Shown here in pieces: positions 20,755 through 31,100 of a DNA stretch of 64,000 nt; position 1 is the first letter of the stretch; each line of letters begins with the position of its first letter. The notes under the pieces are model-generated. The model did not search any database, was not told the DNA's origin, and was given only the letters and a program-made list of their open reading frames with translations. The DNA is taken from contig OX393570.1 of NCBI GenBank assembly GCA_947652115.1, forward strand, positions 676,006 to 740,005, given 5' to 3'. The position numbers were made by a program, and so were the translations under genes. Origin of the DNA: Blastomussa wellsi (lineage: Eukaryota > Cnidaria > Anthozoa > Scleractinia > Plerogyridae).

Positions 20755-20896
20755 TATCCACTGCGGCACTGCGGCACTGCGGGAGCAGTCGTTTAATAGC
20801 TTACACTTTATTATTCATCGACTGCGGCACTGCGGCACTGCGGGAGCAGTCGTTTAATAGCTTACACTTTATTATTCATCGACTGCGGCACTGTGG
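20755..20896 (+). repeat. GC-rich subterminal tandem array of the Merlin element, left of the MULE
   Basis: Units CTGCGGCACTGCGGCACTGC then GGGAGCAGTCGTTTAATAGC and TTACACTTTATTATTCATCGA, about 62 bases each. The array stops abruptly at 20896, where the MULE begins, and continues in the same orientation at 24553. Confidence 0.8.
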
Positions 20897-20999
20897 GGAA
20901 ATTGATATACTAACGAAATTCGTTATTTTATTTGTCTATATACGTGAATAATTCTTAGCCACTAATCTCTTCGGAAAATTTAATACATATTATTTCCGA

Positions 21000-21490
21000 C
21001 CTGAAGGCAGCCACTAACCCTTTTACTTAACGGCGACCTTTCGATAAGTATATTATTCGTGGATCTTGAGGTAGCCACTACCCTATAACTTAGTGGCGAC
21101 CTTTCGAGAATTATATAGACTGTGGACCTTGGGGTAGCCACTAACCCTTTAACTTAGTGGCGACCTTTCGATAGCTACATAATGCGTGGATCTTGAGGTA
21201 GCCACTACCCTATAACTTAGTGGCGACCTTTCGATAAGTATATTATTCGTGGACCTTGGGGTAGCCACTACCCTATAACTTAGTGCGGGCGACCTTTCGA
21301 GAATTATATAGACTGTGGACCTTGGGGTAGCCACTACCCTATAACTTAGTGGCGACCTTTCGAGAAGTATATAAACTGCGGAACTTGGGGTAGCCACTAA
21401 CCCTTTAACTTAACGGCGATCTTTCGATGAGTATATAATACGTGGATCCTGAGGTAGCCACTAACCCTTTGACTTAACGGAAGTAAAGTG
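21000..21490 (-). repeat. Left terminal tandem array of the MULE
   Basis: About seven units of 60-64 bases, each with GGTAGCCACTACCCTATAAC followed by TTAGTGGCGACCTTTCGA. The same units occur in inverted orientation at 23640-24450, forming the extended inverted ends of the element. Confidence 0.85.
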
Positions 21491-21911
21491 AAAACTAAGA
21501 CTTGTCACATTGTAACAGCATAACAAGGCTAAGTCATTGATTAAAAAATTACTTTAAAAAAGTGGCAGATTTAGCGAGTGCAGATAGTGCAAACGAGCCT
21601 CACCGCTACGACAAAGCACTGCCACATTGGTGAGGAAAAATTGTTTGAGCAAAGTTCAGTTCAACTGCACGTTTACAGCACATTTTTAGAACGTCGTGAA
21701 AAGGGCCTGAATATAAGCACGTACTGTTAGCTCCTTATGTTTTTGTCTGCTACGCGGCATCAGAATGAGGTATTAAAGTTGACGGTGGTGAGAGATGCCA
21801 AACGGTACACCAATGCTGGTATACGTTTTATGCAATGTGTGTAGGACCTCTATCTACAAATGTACATATTTACATGTGGCATTATGTCCAGAATATTTAC
21901 AAGAGGGCTTA

Positions 21912-23615
21912 TCAGTCAATAATTCTGACATCGGCACTGTTCATGGACGGTATCCAGTCTGTCCAATCACCAGTCTCGTTATCATTGTGGTCCCTCTGGT
22001 TCTTGAATTGAACAAGGTAGCCCTGATTGCTGTTGTAGGCTGTGATGGTACCTTTCAGCCATCCCAAGTAACACAGTTGTCCTTCTTCGTTTTTTTCTTT
22101 ATATTCCACCTCAATCATTGAGTTTATTAATCCTATGCCTCTCCTTCGCGCTCGCTTTCTCTTGGCTGCCCCGATGTCTTTAACTTTGTCTGGTGGACCA
22201 TTTGCCTCTTCGTCTGCGTCTGCGTCTGCGTCTGCTGCAAGGCTTGTGCGCTTCCTTTTTCTATTCTTTTTTTTCTTGCTGTTAACCGAGTAACTTATGT
22301 TTACATCTTGACATGTTGCTACCATTTTTACGGCGTGGATTCTGTCCTCTAAGTAAATGTTTTCTAATATAACGTTTAAATTATTCTTCGATTTAAACAG
22401 TGACTGCCTGTTGATGGACTCCACGGGATTGGTTGTATTCGATGTTTCCTCCCAATCTTCTGCATCTCTACTGGTGAATGCTTTCGTAAACATTTGCAAG
22501 TGTCGTGGACGAGTCCACCAGTTAGCCCAATGTTTGAGTTTCTTCTACCCATCGTTAGACATCTCACCCGGGTCTTTGCAAAAGTGCTTTTGGTTCTCTA
22601 GAACGTATGGAATCGCGTCCAGTAAACTCTTTTTCCCTGATAAAATGTCAAATATTTCCATGACTTCTTCTTTCCTTGCAGCATTTTCTATTTTTCCAGC
22701 AATGGTTTTAAATATTGTTTCTTCGTCCCTTGATTGACACACATGCTTTGCCACTTTGTTCACTGAACGTTTCCAATGCACCGAACACCCTCGTATCAAT
22801 TTCTCCGTCATGTCTTTTCCTAGAACCTGCTTAAAACCGTTATATTCCGCATCGTCGAAGTCAACAAGAATTTGTCTTAAGGAATTGCCATTATTAAAAT
22901 TAGGATTCACCTTTGTGGCTTGTTTAAATACTTCTTGAAGGGACAACCCATATGATTCTCCATCTTGCTTGTCGCATAACACTCTGCTAACTGCCTGATA
23001 ACACATAGTCTGTTCATTGAAAACAACCAAATTTAAAAGATATGGAAAATCATCGTTTCCTGTAAAAGTAATGTCAGAAAACAGTTCCTCTGCTTCTCCG
23101 AGTAGCTTACACTGGTACGGTGACATAAAGAACGCGTGTTTTCGACCTGGCTTAATTAAATACTCGAGACCCTCCATTTGGTATTTGCCCATCATTTTGT
23201 TTACTTGTTCGCTGAGCTCAGAGTCTGCGGCGTCCTGCTCCTTTTCCACTTTCTCCCTTATCTTCTCAAAATCGAGTATTTTGAGCAGTGGCATGAGTTC
23301 TTTTCTAGAAGTATTTTCTTTAGTCAGAATGCGTGATCTCTCACGACGGATCCGTTCGGGATTTGCAGCAGCAGGTGACACCTCCCCAGGTATAATCCCT
23401 ATGCCACAACCTTTCATAAGATCCTTGGTGGTCAAGGAGGTGTCATGCTTTAGAGCGCTCCCAATCCTACCTTTGACTTCATGGCTGACGCGATGTGGTG
23501 CTGGTTTACTGTGGTTATGCTTAGACCCAGGAACGATTCCCATCCATCTCAGTCCCAAATACGAACGACTGGTGATCAGGAAATGTAAAATGCCAGAAAT
23601 CTTAAATAAATGCAA
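21912..23615 (-). pseudogene. MULE-type transposase with one in-frame stop
   Basis: One continuous minus-strand frame of about 567 codons, broken only by a TAG at 22545-22547. The N-terminal part contains a GCGIGIIPGE segment and the MULE DDE core: DITFTGNDDFPYLLNLVVF (first Asp), ILVDFDDAEYNGF (second Asp) and GCSVHWKRSVNKVAKHV, the characteristic C-x2-H helix. After the stop the frame resumes with KKLKHWANWWTRP and then TTNPVESINRQS, which supplies the catalytic Glu. It then runs through a basic KKKKNRKRKR tract, an (Ala-Asp)n microsatellite and a C-terminal domain with the pattern YLGWLKGTITAYN...YLVQF. The TAG probably replaced a Trp codon (TGG). The true N-terminus is uncertain because the upstream opening has no obvious ATG. 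Confidence 0.75.
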
Positions 23616-23639
23616 CAGTTATCAAGAAATGGGTTATTG

Positions 23640-24455
23640 GCTACCCCAAGGTCCAACTGTTATACATTTCTCGAAAGATCGCCAGTAAGTTATAGGGTAA
23701 GCGGCTACGTTAAGGTTCAACGTTTTATAATTTATTCTCAAACTCATTAATAATTCATCACGTTAAAACAAAGGAAATCAGAACCGTAACCGTGGTTTGG
23801 AAATGTGATCTTAATTAGCATAGATTTTTACGATTTTATTTCTTCGTTTTCACCGTAGTTTTAGTTTCGATTGAGAAGATAGATCAAACACTCGAGACAG
23901 TGTTTCATCGGCTATCCAAACACCTCGAAGTTCATTAAAAATACTCCGCTGCGCGTCGTATTTTCAACTCTCTTCTCGGTGTTTGGATATCCCGATGAAA
24001 CACTGTCGCTCGTGTTTGATCTATTACAGGAAAGGTCGCCAGTAAGTTAAAGGGTTAGTGGCTACCTCAAGGTCCACCGTCAATATTCTTCTCGAAAGGT
24101 CGCCACTAAGTTATAGGGTAGTGGCTACCCCAAGGTCCACCGTTTATATACTTCTCGAAAGGTCGCCACTAAGTTATAGGGTAGTGGCTACCCCAAGGTA
24201 CACGCATCATATTCTTGTCGAAAGGTCGCCACTAAGTTAAAGGGTTAGTGGCTACCCCAAGTTACGCCGTTCATATTCTTCTCGAAAGGTCGCCACTAAG
24301 TTATACGGGTAGTGGCTACCCTAAGGTCCACCGTTTGTATACTTCTCGAAAGGTCGCCACTAAGTTATAGGGTAGTGGCTACCTCAAGATCCACGTATTA
24401 TGTAGGTATCGAAAGGTCGCCACTAAGTTAAAGGGTTAGTGGCTGCCTCAAGGTA
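23640..24455 (+). repeat. Right terminal tandem array of the MULE
   Basis: Inverted counterpart of 21000-21490: units GGTCGCCACTAAGTTATAGG and GTAGTGGCTACCCCAAGGTC, seven or more in tandem. It is interrupted by the foldback element at 23735-24030, which separates one outlying unit (23640-23700) from the rest. Confidence 0.85.
23735..24030. mobile_element. Foldback element inside the MULE array
   Basis: The arms ATCAAACACTCGAGACAGTG / GCTCGTGTTTGATC and GTTTCATCGG / CCGATGAAAC pair across about 150 bases. A related, more diverged copy is at 29950-30205 in RANBP2 intron 11, and a fragment lies near 57545-57600. Boundaries are approximate and no target duplication was resolved. Confidence 0.55.
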
Positions 24456-24552
24456 GGTAATTTACTGAATTCTACCGACTAACTATTTGGCTTCGTAAAA
24501 AGCTCGTATATAGTGACGAAGGAAATCACTAATTTCGCCGTCATCTAAATGC

Positions 24553-24840
24553 CGGCACTGTGGCACTGCGGGAGCAGTCGTTTAATAGCTTACACTTTAT
24601 TTATTGATCGACTGCGGCATTGCGGCACTGCTGGAGCAGTCATTCAACAGCTTAAACTTAATAATAATCGACTACGGCACTGCGGCACTGCGGGAGCAGT
24701 CGTTCAACAACTTAACTTATTATTAACCGACTACGGCACTGCGGCACTGCGGGAGCGGTCCTTTAACTAACTTTAACATACTTCATTATTCATCGACTTC
24801 GGGACTGCGGCACTGCGGGAGCAGTCGTTTCGTGCCGTTA
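24553..24840 (+). repeat. GC-rich subterminal tandem array of the Merlin element, right part
   Basis: Continuation of the array at 20755-20896: about five units of CACTGCGGGAGCAGTCGTT followed by an AT-rich spacer. Similar motifs in inverted orientation lie near the left terminus at 18588-18685 (GCCGCAGTGCCGCAGT). Confidence 0.8.
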
Positions 24841-24972
24841 AAAGTGGGCCGGGTATTCTGCAATCGCTCCGAAAACTCAATATCTAAAATAAACACGATA
24901 TTCCCAAATAAGAGATAAACTTTACAAATAAATCCTTCGCACCTCTCCGTGAGTGCTCCAACCAAAACAATA

Positions 24973-24995
24973 GTCACGCAATTCGATTGCGTGAC
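24973..24995. promoter_or_regulatory. Perfect palindrome GTCACGCAAT-TCG-ATTGCGTGAC upstream of RANBP2
   Basis: Ten-base perfect inverted repeat with a three-base centre, about 200 bases upstream of the RANBP2 ATG and just outside the Merlin element. The half-site (ATTGCGTGAC) resembles a bZIP (C/EBP/ATF-like) site. A regulatory role is inferred from position and symmetry only. Confidence 0.35.
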
Positions 24996-25195
24996 AGTAA
25001 TAGACTGATTGCTGCATGCTCAGCGGCGAATTCTGAATACTCATGCGTCAAGACAAACGCCGACCATCGCGTCCCGAAATTTTGAGATTTTGTTGCTATT
25101 TGTCGAAGGAAATGTTTGAGAAACCGAACAGGCTTACCAGCTAATCTTACATCGATTGTTTTGCACTGAGCTCTACATCTTCAAGGTCTTCAAAC

Positions 25196-28100
25196 ATGGT
25201 TTGGACGAAGGATGAGGTCGATAAATACGTGGTCCAAGTTGAACGGAACTGTGCCAACGCGCACGAGGTGAGGTCATTCATTTCCGTGTATTTTACCTCT
25301 CGGCTCAGTTTTGAAGGATTTACAATTTTCTCTGCGTATTTTACAGCGAAACCTTAAAGGATTTGCTTTTGCAAGACTGTACAAGGAAGCATCGGACAAT
25401 GAAAGCGCTAAAAGGTTTGTTGTCATCACACTTCCTGGCAGACTCGACTTCTGGCAATTGACTCGACAAATTTTGGCATGCAGCAGCTAGCACGGAAAAT
25501 TGAACGCACACGATTACTGGTTGAATTTGATGACCAGCACTGTTTATTGTGTTAACTTGAATCTCGTTTGTTCGCGGAAATGCTTCTTGCTTTTTACTTT
25601 TAATTTTTACAACTGTCTATAATGTGTGTGCCCTCCAAGCGGGTTTCCATGATCTGCAACCACAGGAAAACCACAATAGCAGAGGAAAATAAATAAATTA
25701 ATAAAGGATATGTTTTTACTCATGTGGTTTGTTTCCTGCGTTGTTGAAAGACACGACAGTACTGTTGTCGTGTGCTGAGCTAGTGCTTTGTTTGTTCCTT
25801 CTCTACTCAGTCAAAAGATGATGGCGACTGGCGCAATCACATTCTATGAAGGTTTTCTTGCATCTTGTTTTCTTTGTGGGGCGATTTGCCTGGCAAGCTC
25901 AGCAAACGACAACAGTGCTGTCATGTCTTTCAACTAAACGTAATGACAACAACACAGGAAACAAACCACAATTCCCCCATTATTATACCCCACAGATATC
26001 TTGAAGCTTACATCAGTGAAAGTGAAGGTGATTTTAGGTAAGTGTGTACAGTCCACAAATAAGTGTAAAGGTTGTCAGTTATTAGGTAATACAGTGTATT
26101 GTATTTGTGTCTGTTGTCAAGTAACACAACTTCTCTTCTTTTATTGGATATACCGGTAATTTATTAATCAATTAAAATAACAGTTTCAGCGCGATATGCC
26201 TTAGTGTGGCCACCCAACAAACCTCTGACAGGTATATTTAATCAATCAGGGAGTTCGAATTTGTTTGAGCTGTCCCGCCTCATTGCAATGTTCAAAGCTG
26301 TTGTCACGAAACCGGTCACGCTTTTAACAAGGAGGCAGGACAACTCAAACAATTCTCACTCTCTGATTGGCTAAACTGTCAAACAAATTTGTTTGATGGC
26401 CACACTAATTAAGGCGCGTTGCGGTGTAAGATGACTGTGTAAATCATGTTTGTTCCACATGGAAAATTGTATGTTTATTAAACTATTTTGCTACCAATTC
26501 CAGGGGTCATTGTCTTATGGGACAGTTACATGAAGGAATGGGACAGCTGGAAAAGGCTGTAGCCTCATATAGAAGGTATCCAATTAGTTAGTTTTGTTAT
26601 ATAATTTCTCCCAACACATTGTGTTCTCATTAGATACTGTGAAGTCACATTATATCGTACAATAAAACTGTTTCCTTCCGAGTATAGCAGTGTATGATCT
26701 TTTGAAAGCAAAGAAGATAATATGCTGTTTTAAATTCACTTTTGGCAGGATATCTAAACATTTTGCAACTTAACTTAAAGTTTTCAAAATCATTATTGGG
26801 GCCAAAGAAAAAGTCCAGATAATCGAAAAGTCCAGAGAATTGATGTCCAGATAATCAAGGCTGGACTGTAGTTGACACTGCAAAATCTGTGGCGTCAGAG
26901 AGTAACATTGCCGTTTAACCCAGGAACGTTGACTAATGTCCTCAGCTAATTTTTTTTCGTGTTGCACCTTAAAAACAATGTCTTTCTGTGTCATATATTA
27001 AAGACTCAGTTAATAAGCAAAAGTTAATCAGTTAAATATTTTATTCAGAGTACTTTATGCTACAAGCAATATCAGAAGGGTTGATTGAGATGTTTCAACT
27101 TTGTTATATGTGCCAAAACCATTGCTGTTTTTATGCAGATCAAACCTACAGTATTGCTCAGAAATAAGCAAATGACACAATTCAATCTGTTGACAAGAGG
27201 CAATGACACATTGGTGCGTTAGGCGTTCTTGTAATATCTGCATGTACATAGGAAGCAAAGTTTATATCTTTTGTAACTAAATTTTTATGTTTGACATATA
27301 TAGTTTAATTAACAGTAAATATATTGACATTTTGTTCAGGTCATTGGAATTAAACAACACTCAAAAGGAATTGGTTTTAAAAGGTAAAGTTACATATTTT
27401 TTAATAAATATTTTTATTGTTACCTTAGTTTACACAGCAAGCAAATTAAGGGTGTTATCCATTTTATTTATAAAGGTTTTTTAATTAAAAGAACATTCCC
27501 TCGAATGCAGATAAACAGTCTGAGAAATAGGAGCTTTCAAATTTTGCTTGCTGGTTGGACTGAAACGAGTGCTTGTCTCGGATTACTTTTTATGATTAGT
27601 CAGAAGATGATCACTTGCTTACTGTCAATAGGTCCTTGTGGCAGGCTTCCCAATGTCCCTTACCCATATTTGGTCAAGTAACTGTAAGAATGAAATGTGG
27701 AGAGAAATTTAATAAGTTTTGTCTCAGACCAAGCAAGATTTTTCTCGAGCTCTGGTTCTCCTTTATGTAACTTACAAGAATGCAAAAATCCCTTGGAACT
27801 GCTCAATCATCTTGAATATTCAGAAGTAAATCATCTGTACATTTTATTGAACTCTCTTTCAGTGGTGAAGTTGTACTGCAGTGTTCCAGTTCATCCAGAT
27901 CGAGCCAGGGTCAGTAACTACACATCTATTGTAGTCTCAACATCAATGTCTCACTTCTCCTTACCATTCACCATTTATTAGTTTTGAGAATTTGATAGTA
28001 CATCAGGATGATACATATCTCAGAAAGTCAAAAATGCTTTTAGTTTCTTTAATTACTTTCTCTTAACCCTGCAGTACCATCTGATCAGTTTGTTCATAAT

Positions 28101-31100
28101 GAAGGAACTGGGCAGACATACAGTCCAATACAGTCCATATAACATGTACCTGGCTGTTTGATTAATTTATATTTTATGAACTAAATTTAATAGGCTTGGG
28201 CAGATAGGGGAGCACGTTTGTTTCCTGGACATCCAGACGTATTTCACCTCAGGGTGAGTACATAATGTTCGGTGTAAATCTAATATTAAATGCAAATAAA
28301 ACTGCACTTCTTGCCTGGCTGTTGATATCAGGTCCATCTGCCTGTGTAGGTTGAGATTCAAACAGATCAGAAAAGCTTTCAAACATTGCTGTTGTAAAAT
28401 TGTTTGCCATTAAAATCACTGTTAGTTACCAAGAGGCAAACTGACAAGCCAAAAAAATGTTGTTTGTTCTAGCTGCATCTCCTGGAGTCTGCTGACGTAG
28501 TGGATTATGAAGCTCTTGAAGATCTGATATCTGAAGAAGTTGTAAGCTCCTCTTTTACATGTAATAGTAATAGTGTTGGATCAATTGCAATGCAGTAACT
28601 TAAGTTTGGTTTACAAAAAGGGTGTGACATTATTTTTCGGAGGTTTCAGACACCGGAAACCTCTATAAGATCGGCGGCTATTGTTGGTCCCAAAACACTG
28701 TTTTCAGTCATCTTTACTATGTCTAAGTGGGAGGAGCAGTGGCCTAATGGTTAGTGCGCTGGACTCCGGATCAGACGACTTGGGTTCGAGCCCCTGGCCG
28801 GGCACTGCATTGTGTTCTTAGGCAAGGCACTTTACTCTCACTGTGCCTCTCTTCACCCAGGTGTATAAATAACCCTACGATGGACTACTGTAGCATCCCA
28901 TCCAGGGGGGAGTAGAAATACTCTCCACATGTCGCTTCATGCTACAGAAACCGGGATAAGCTCCGGCCTGATGGGCCACTAGGCCCGACTGCAAGAGAGA
29001 TGGACCGGCTGGGCCGAAGTCAGGGGTGTCACGCAAGACAGGGCTGGTTGACGAGAGAAAGTTGCAGGCTTATGTGCTACTTGAATAATTAGTGACAACC
29101 CTGGAGTTAACATCAGTGCTGATGATGTTTGTCTTAAGGGAGAACTGACTGCAAATCATTGTTCATTGCCTAATTTTTCTGATTAGCAATTGCCCTGTTG
29201 CTTTCATAGAGTAAAAGACCGAGAGAGGTTGACTTGCATGTCAGGCTGGTTAGGCTGTATGCAGTAAGAGGTGAGTGGTCTTTGGCTGTGTGCACCAGAT
29301 GGATACTGAGAATTGATTGTTTAGAAATACCTGAAACCATTTTACAAGAAGTTGACTGAATAATGTACATGTATTCATGTGTGTGTGGGGCTATAATTTT
29401 TCCAGGGAGGCTTGACGAGGCATTTTCTCACTGTGTGGCTGTGTTGAAGACAAAAGCCTTCAAGGACAATTTAGAATGGGTTGCTTGTTGTGTAGAAATT
29501 TTTGAGGTGAGAACTGCTTTGTACTTGAAATTTTCTCTTTCTTTTTGCTGCCAGTCTAAGTTAGAATTTGTAAAAGCCTTTTTGCTATATTGTTTTTTTC
29601 AGAAATACCTTGCATCGCTGGAAAAACATTGTAAGTACTGCTGGATATATACATGCATACATGTTAACTCAACACCAGTCGCTATTCTTTGCTTTGTAGA
29701 GTATATATACTGCTGTACTTGTTCAAGTAAATGTTATTTGACAATTGCATAGTTCATGCTCTAGCTTGCACTATTGAGGTACATCGTACATGCTGGGAAG
29801 TTTAGAGAGCATGAATTAACAAGTGTTAGCATTGCCCAGGCTATACCTGAGAGCAATTCTAACTTCTTGAGTGCTCTCCAAACTTCCCAACTACACAATG
29901 CACAGCTCAAAGCACGAACAAATTGTTACAACTTACAGTGCTGGTGGAAATTTATGTACTTCTCAAACTCATTAATAATAATCAGAACTGTGACCGTGGT
30001 TCAGAAATGTGATCTTGATTAGCATAGATTTTTATGATTTTATTTCTTCGTTTTCTCCATAGTTTTAGTTTTGATTGAGAAAATAATTTATCAAACGTGA
30101 GAGACAGTGTTTCATCCTCGAAGTTCATCAAAAATACTCAGCTAAGCTTCGTGTTTCAACGTTCTTCTCAGTGTTTGGAAACACTGGCTCTCATGTTTGA
30201 TATAATTATTACAATGTACATCAAAACCCATACCAAAACTTGCTGAGAAAAAAGTTTGGCAAATAAATTTGGTCACACTATCGGCATGCAGTATTGGATT
30301 TTGTGTACACTTGCATAAGTTATACTGAAATTGATCGCCAGGCTATGCTAGCTATGTTACAAATTTACTTAGATTTATTTGTTTGTTGGTTACCTTGCAG
30401 GCATCAAGGGAGAGGTTATAGGGAGTGGCAATGCCATCTTAGACGTGCACTCTTTCCTTCTGATTGCCCTTTGTCAGTTTGTGGAGCTGAATCTTAATAA
30501 ATGTGAAGACACTCGTGAAGTCATCAATGCTGTGTACAGGTAAGTGTTTGCTAAATTTATTTAACTTTGGATTGTTGCCAATGAATAACATTGAAGATAT
30601 TGTACAGTTGTAAGCCTGGTTCTTGTAAGTTTGGAATGAGAACTGTGGCCTGGCAGGGCTTCTGCTGAAATTCATGCAGCTCCTTTTAAAGGGGAGATAT
30701 TTCAGCTTCCACAGCTGCCCCCTGATGTACGACACTCAACTTGGGCAGCATCCTACGTCAAATCTTATTGAACACACTGATGGCCATGTTACATGACTTG
30801 TATAGATTGGTTTAGAATCCAATCAGCTGAAATCTAGGCATGGATGCTATCAGCATACTCAATAATGATGCTGCTGTTGCTGCTGCTGATGATGATGATG
30901 ATGACAATGACAACGATGGTGATGGTGATGAGCAAAACGATTAAAAAGTATACAAAAAGCTACAAGTTTAAAGATTGTTTTTGTTATCTGGGGCTCATAG
31001 TATCAGTCTGTACCTACAGGTCAGTTCAATTAAGTTTAAAATTTAATTGGTGTTAGATGATACACTGGGGTCATGATTTTGTCTTTTGTGTCCAGGCTGG

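Larger units (their letters stand above)
20897..24552. mobile_element. Mutator-like (MULE) transposon nested in the Merlin element
   Basis: The 3656-bp insertion is flanked by a perfect 11-bp duplication, CGGCACTGTGG (20886-20896 and 24553-24563), within the 8-11-bp range of Mutator-like elements. Both duplicates carry a T that other array units lack. Removing the insert and one duplicate restores an intact unit of the surrounding array, which proves later insertion. The ends are GGAAATTGATATAC and, inverted, GCATTTAGATGACGGCGAAA; inside these lie long inverted arrays of about 63-bp units (21030-21480 and 23640-24450). A MULE-type transposase is on the minus strand, and a further small foldback element sits at 23735-24030. 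Confidence 0.85.
18536..24870. mobile_element. Merlin/IS1595-type DNA transposon (host of a nested MULE)
   Basis: The element starts GGCTAGATTGCAG and ends CTGCAATCGCTCC. The inverted ends share 22 perfect bases (18541-18562 and 24844-24865) and are flanked by the same 8 bases, GAAAACTC (18528-18535 and 24871-24878). A GG...CC terminus and an 8-bp duplication are what is known for Merlin/IS1016-like elements, and the internal transposase is of the IS1595/ISXO2 class. The 6335 bp include a 3656-bp nested MULE plus its duplicated target; without these the element is about 2.67 kb. Both subterminal regions carry tandem GC-rich units (ACTGCGGCACTGCGG). The right end lies only about 325 bases upstream of the RANBP2 start codon. 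Confidence 0.8.

Noticed and set aside
23017..23688. 223-codon plus-strand frame opposite the MULE transposase
   Set aside because: The minus-strand frame carries recognisable catalytic motifs; this one is its shadow.
18536..24870. Reading the whole 6.3-kb block as one composite transposon with two transposases
   Set aside because: The inner segment has its own termini and an 11-bp duplication, and removing it restores the interrupted array unit, so two separate insertions explain it better.
27697..27981. Open frame starting near an AG (DQARFFSSSGSPLCN) considered as RANBP2 exon 6
   Set aside because: Joining exon 5 to 27863 instead gives VVKLYCSVPVHPDRAR followed by AWADRGARLFPG, which matches the family. 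The rejected segment does not.
28740..28812. tRNA gene
   Set aside because: The polymerase III boxes are good, but it continues into a long SINE body found elsewhere in the window.
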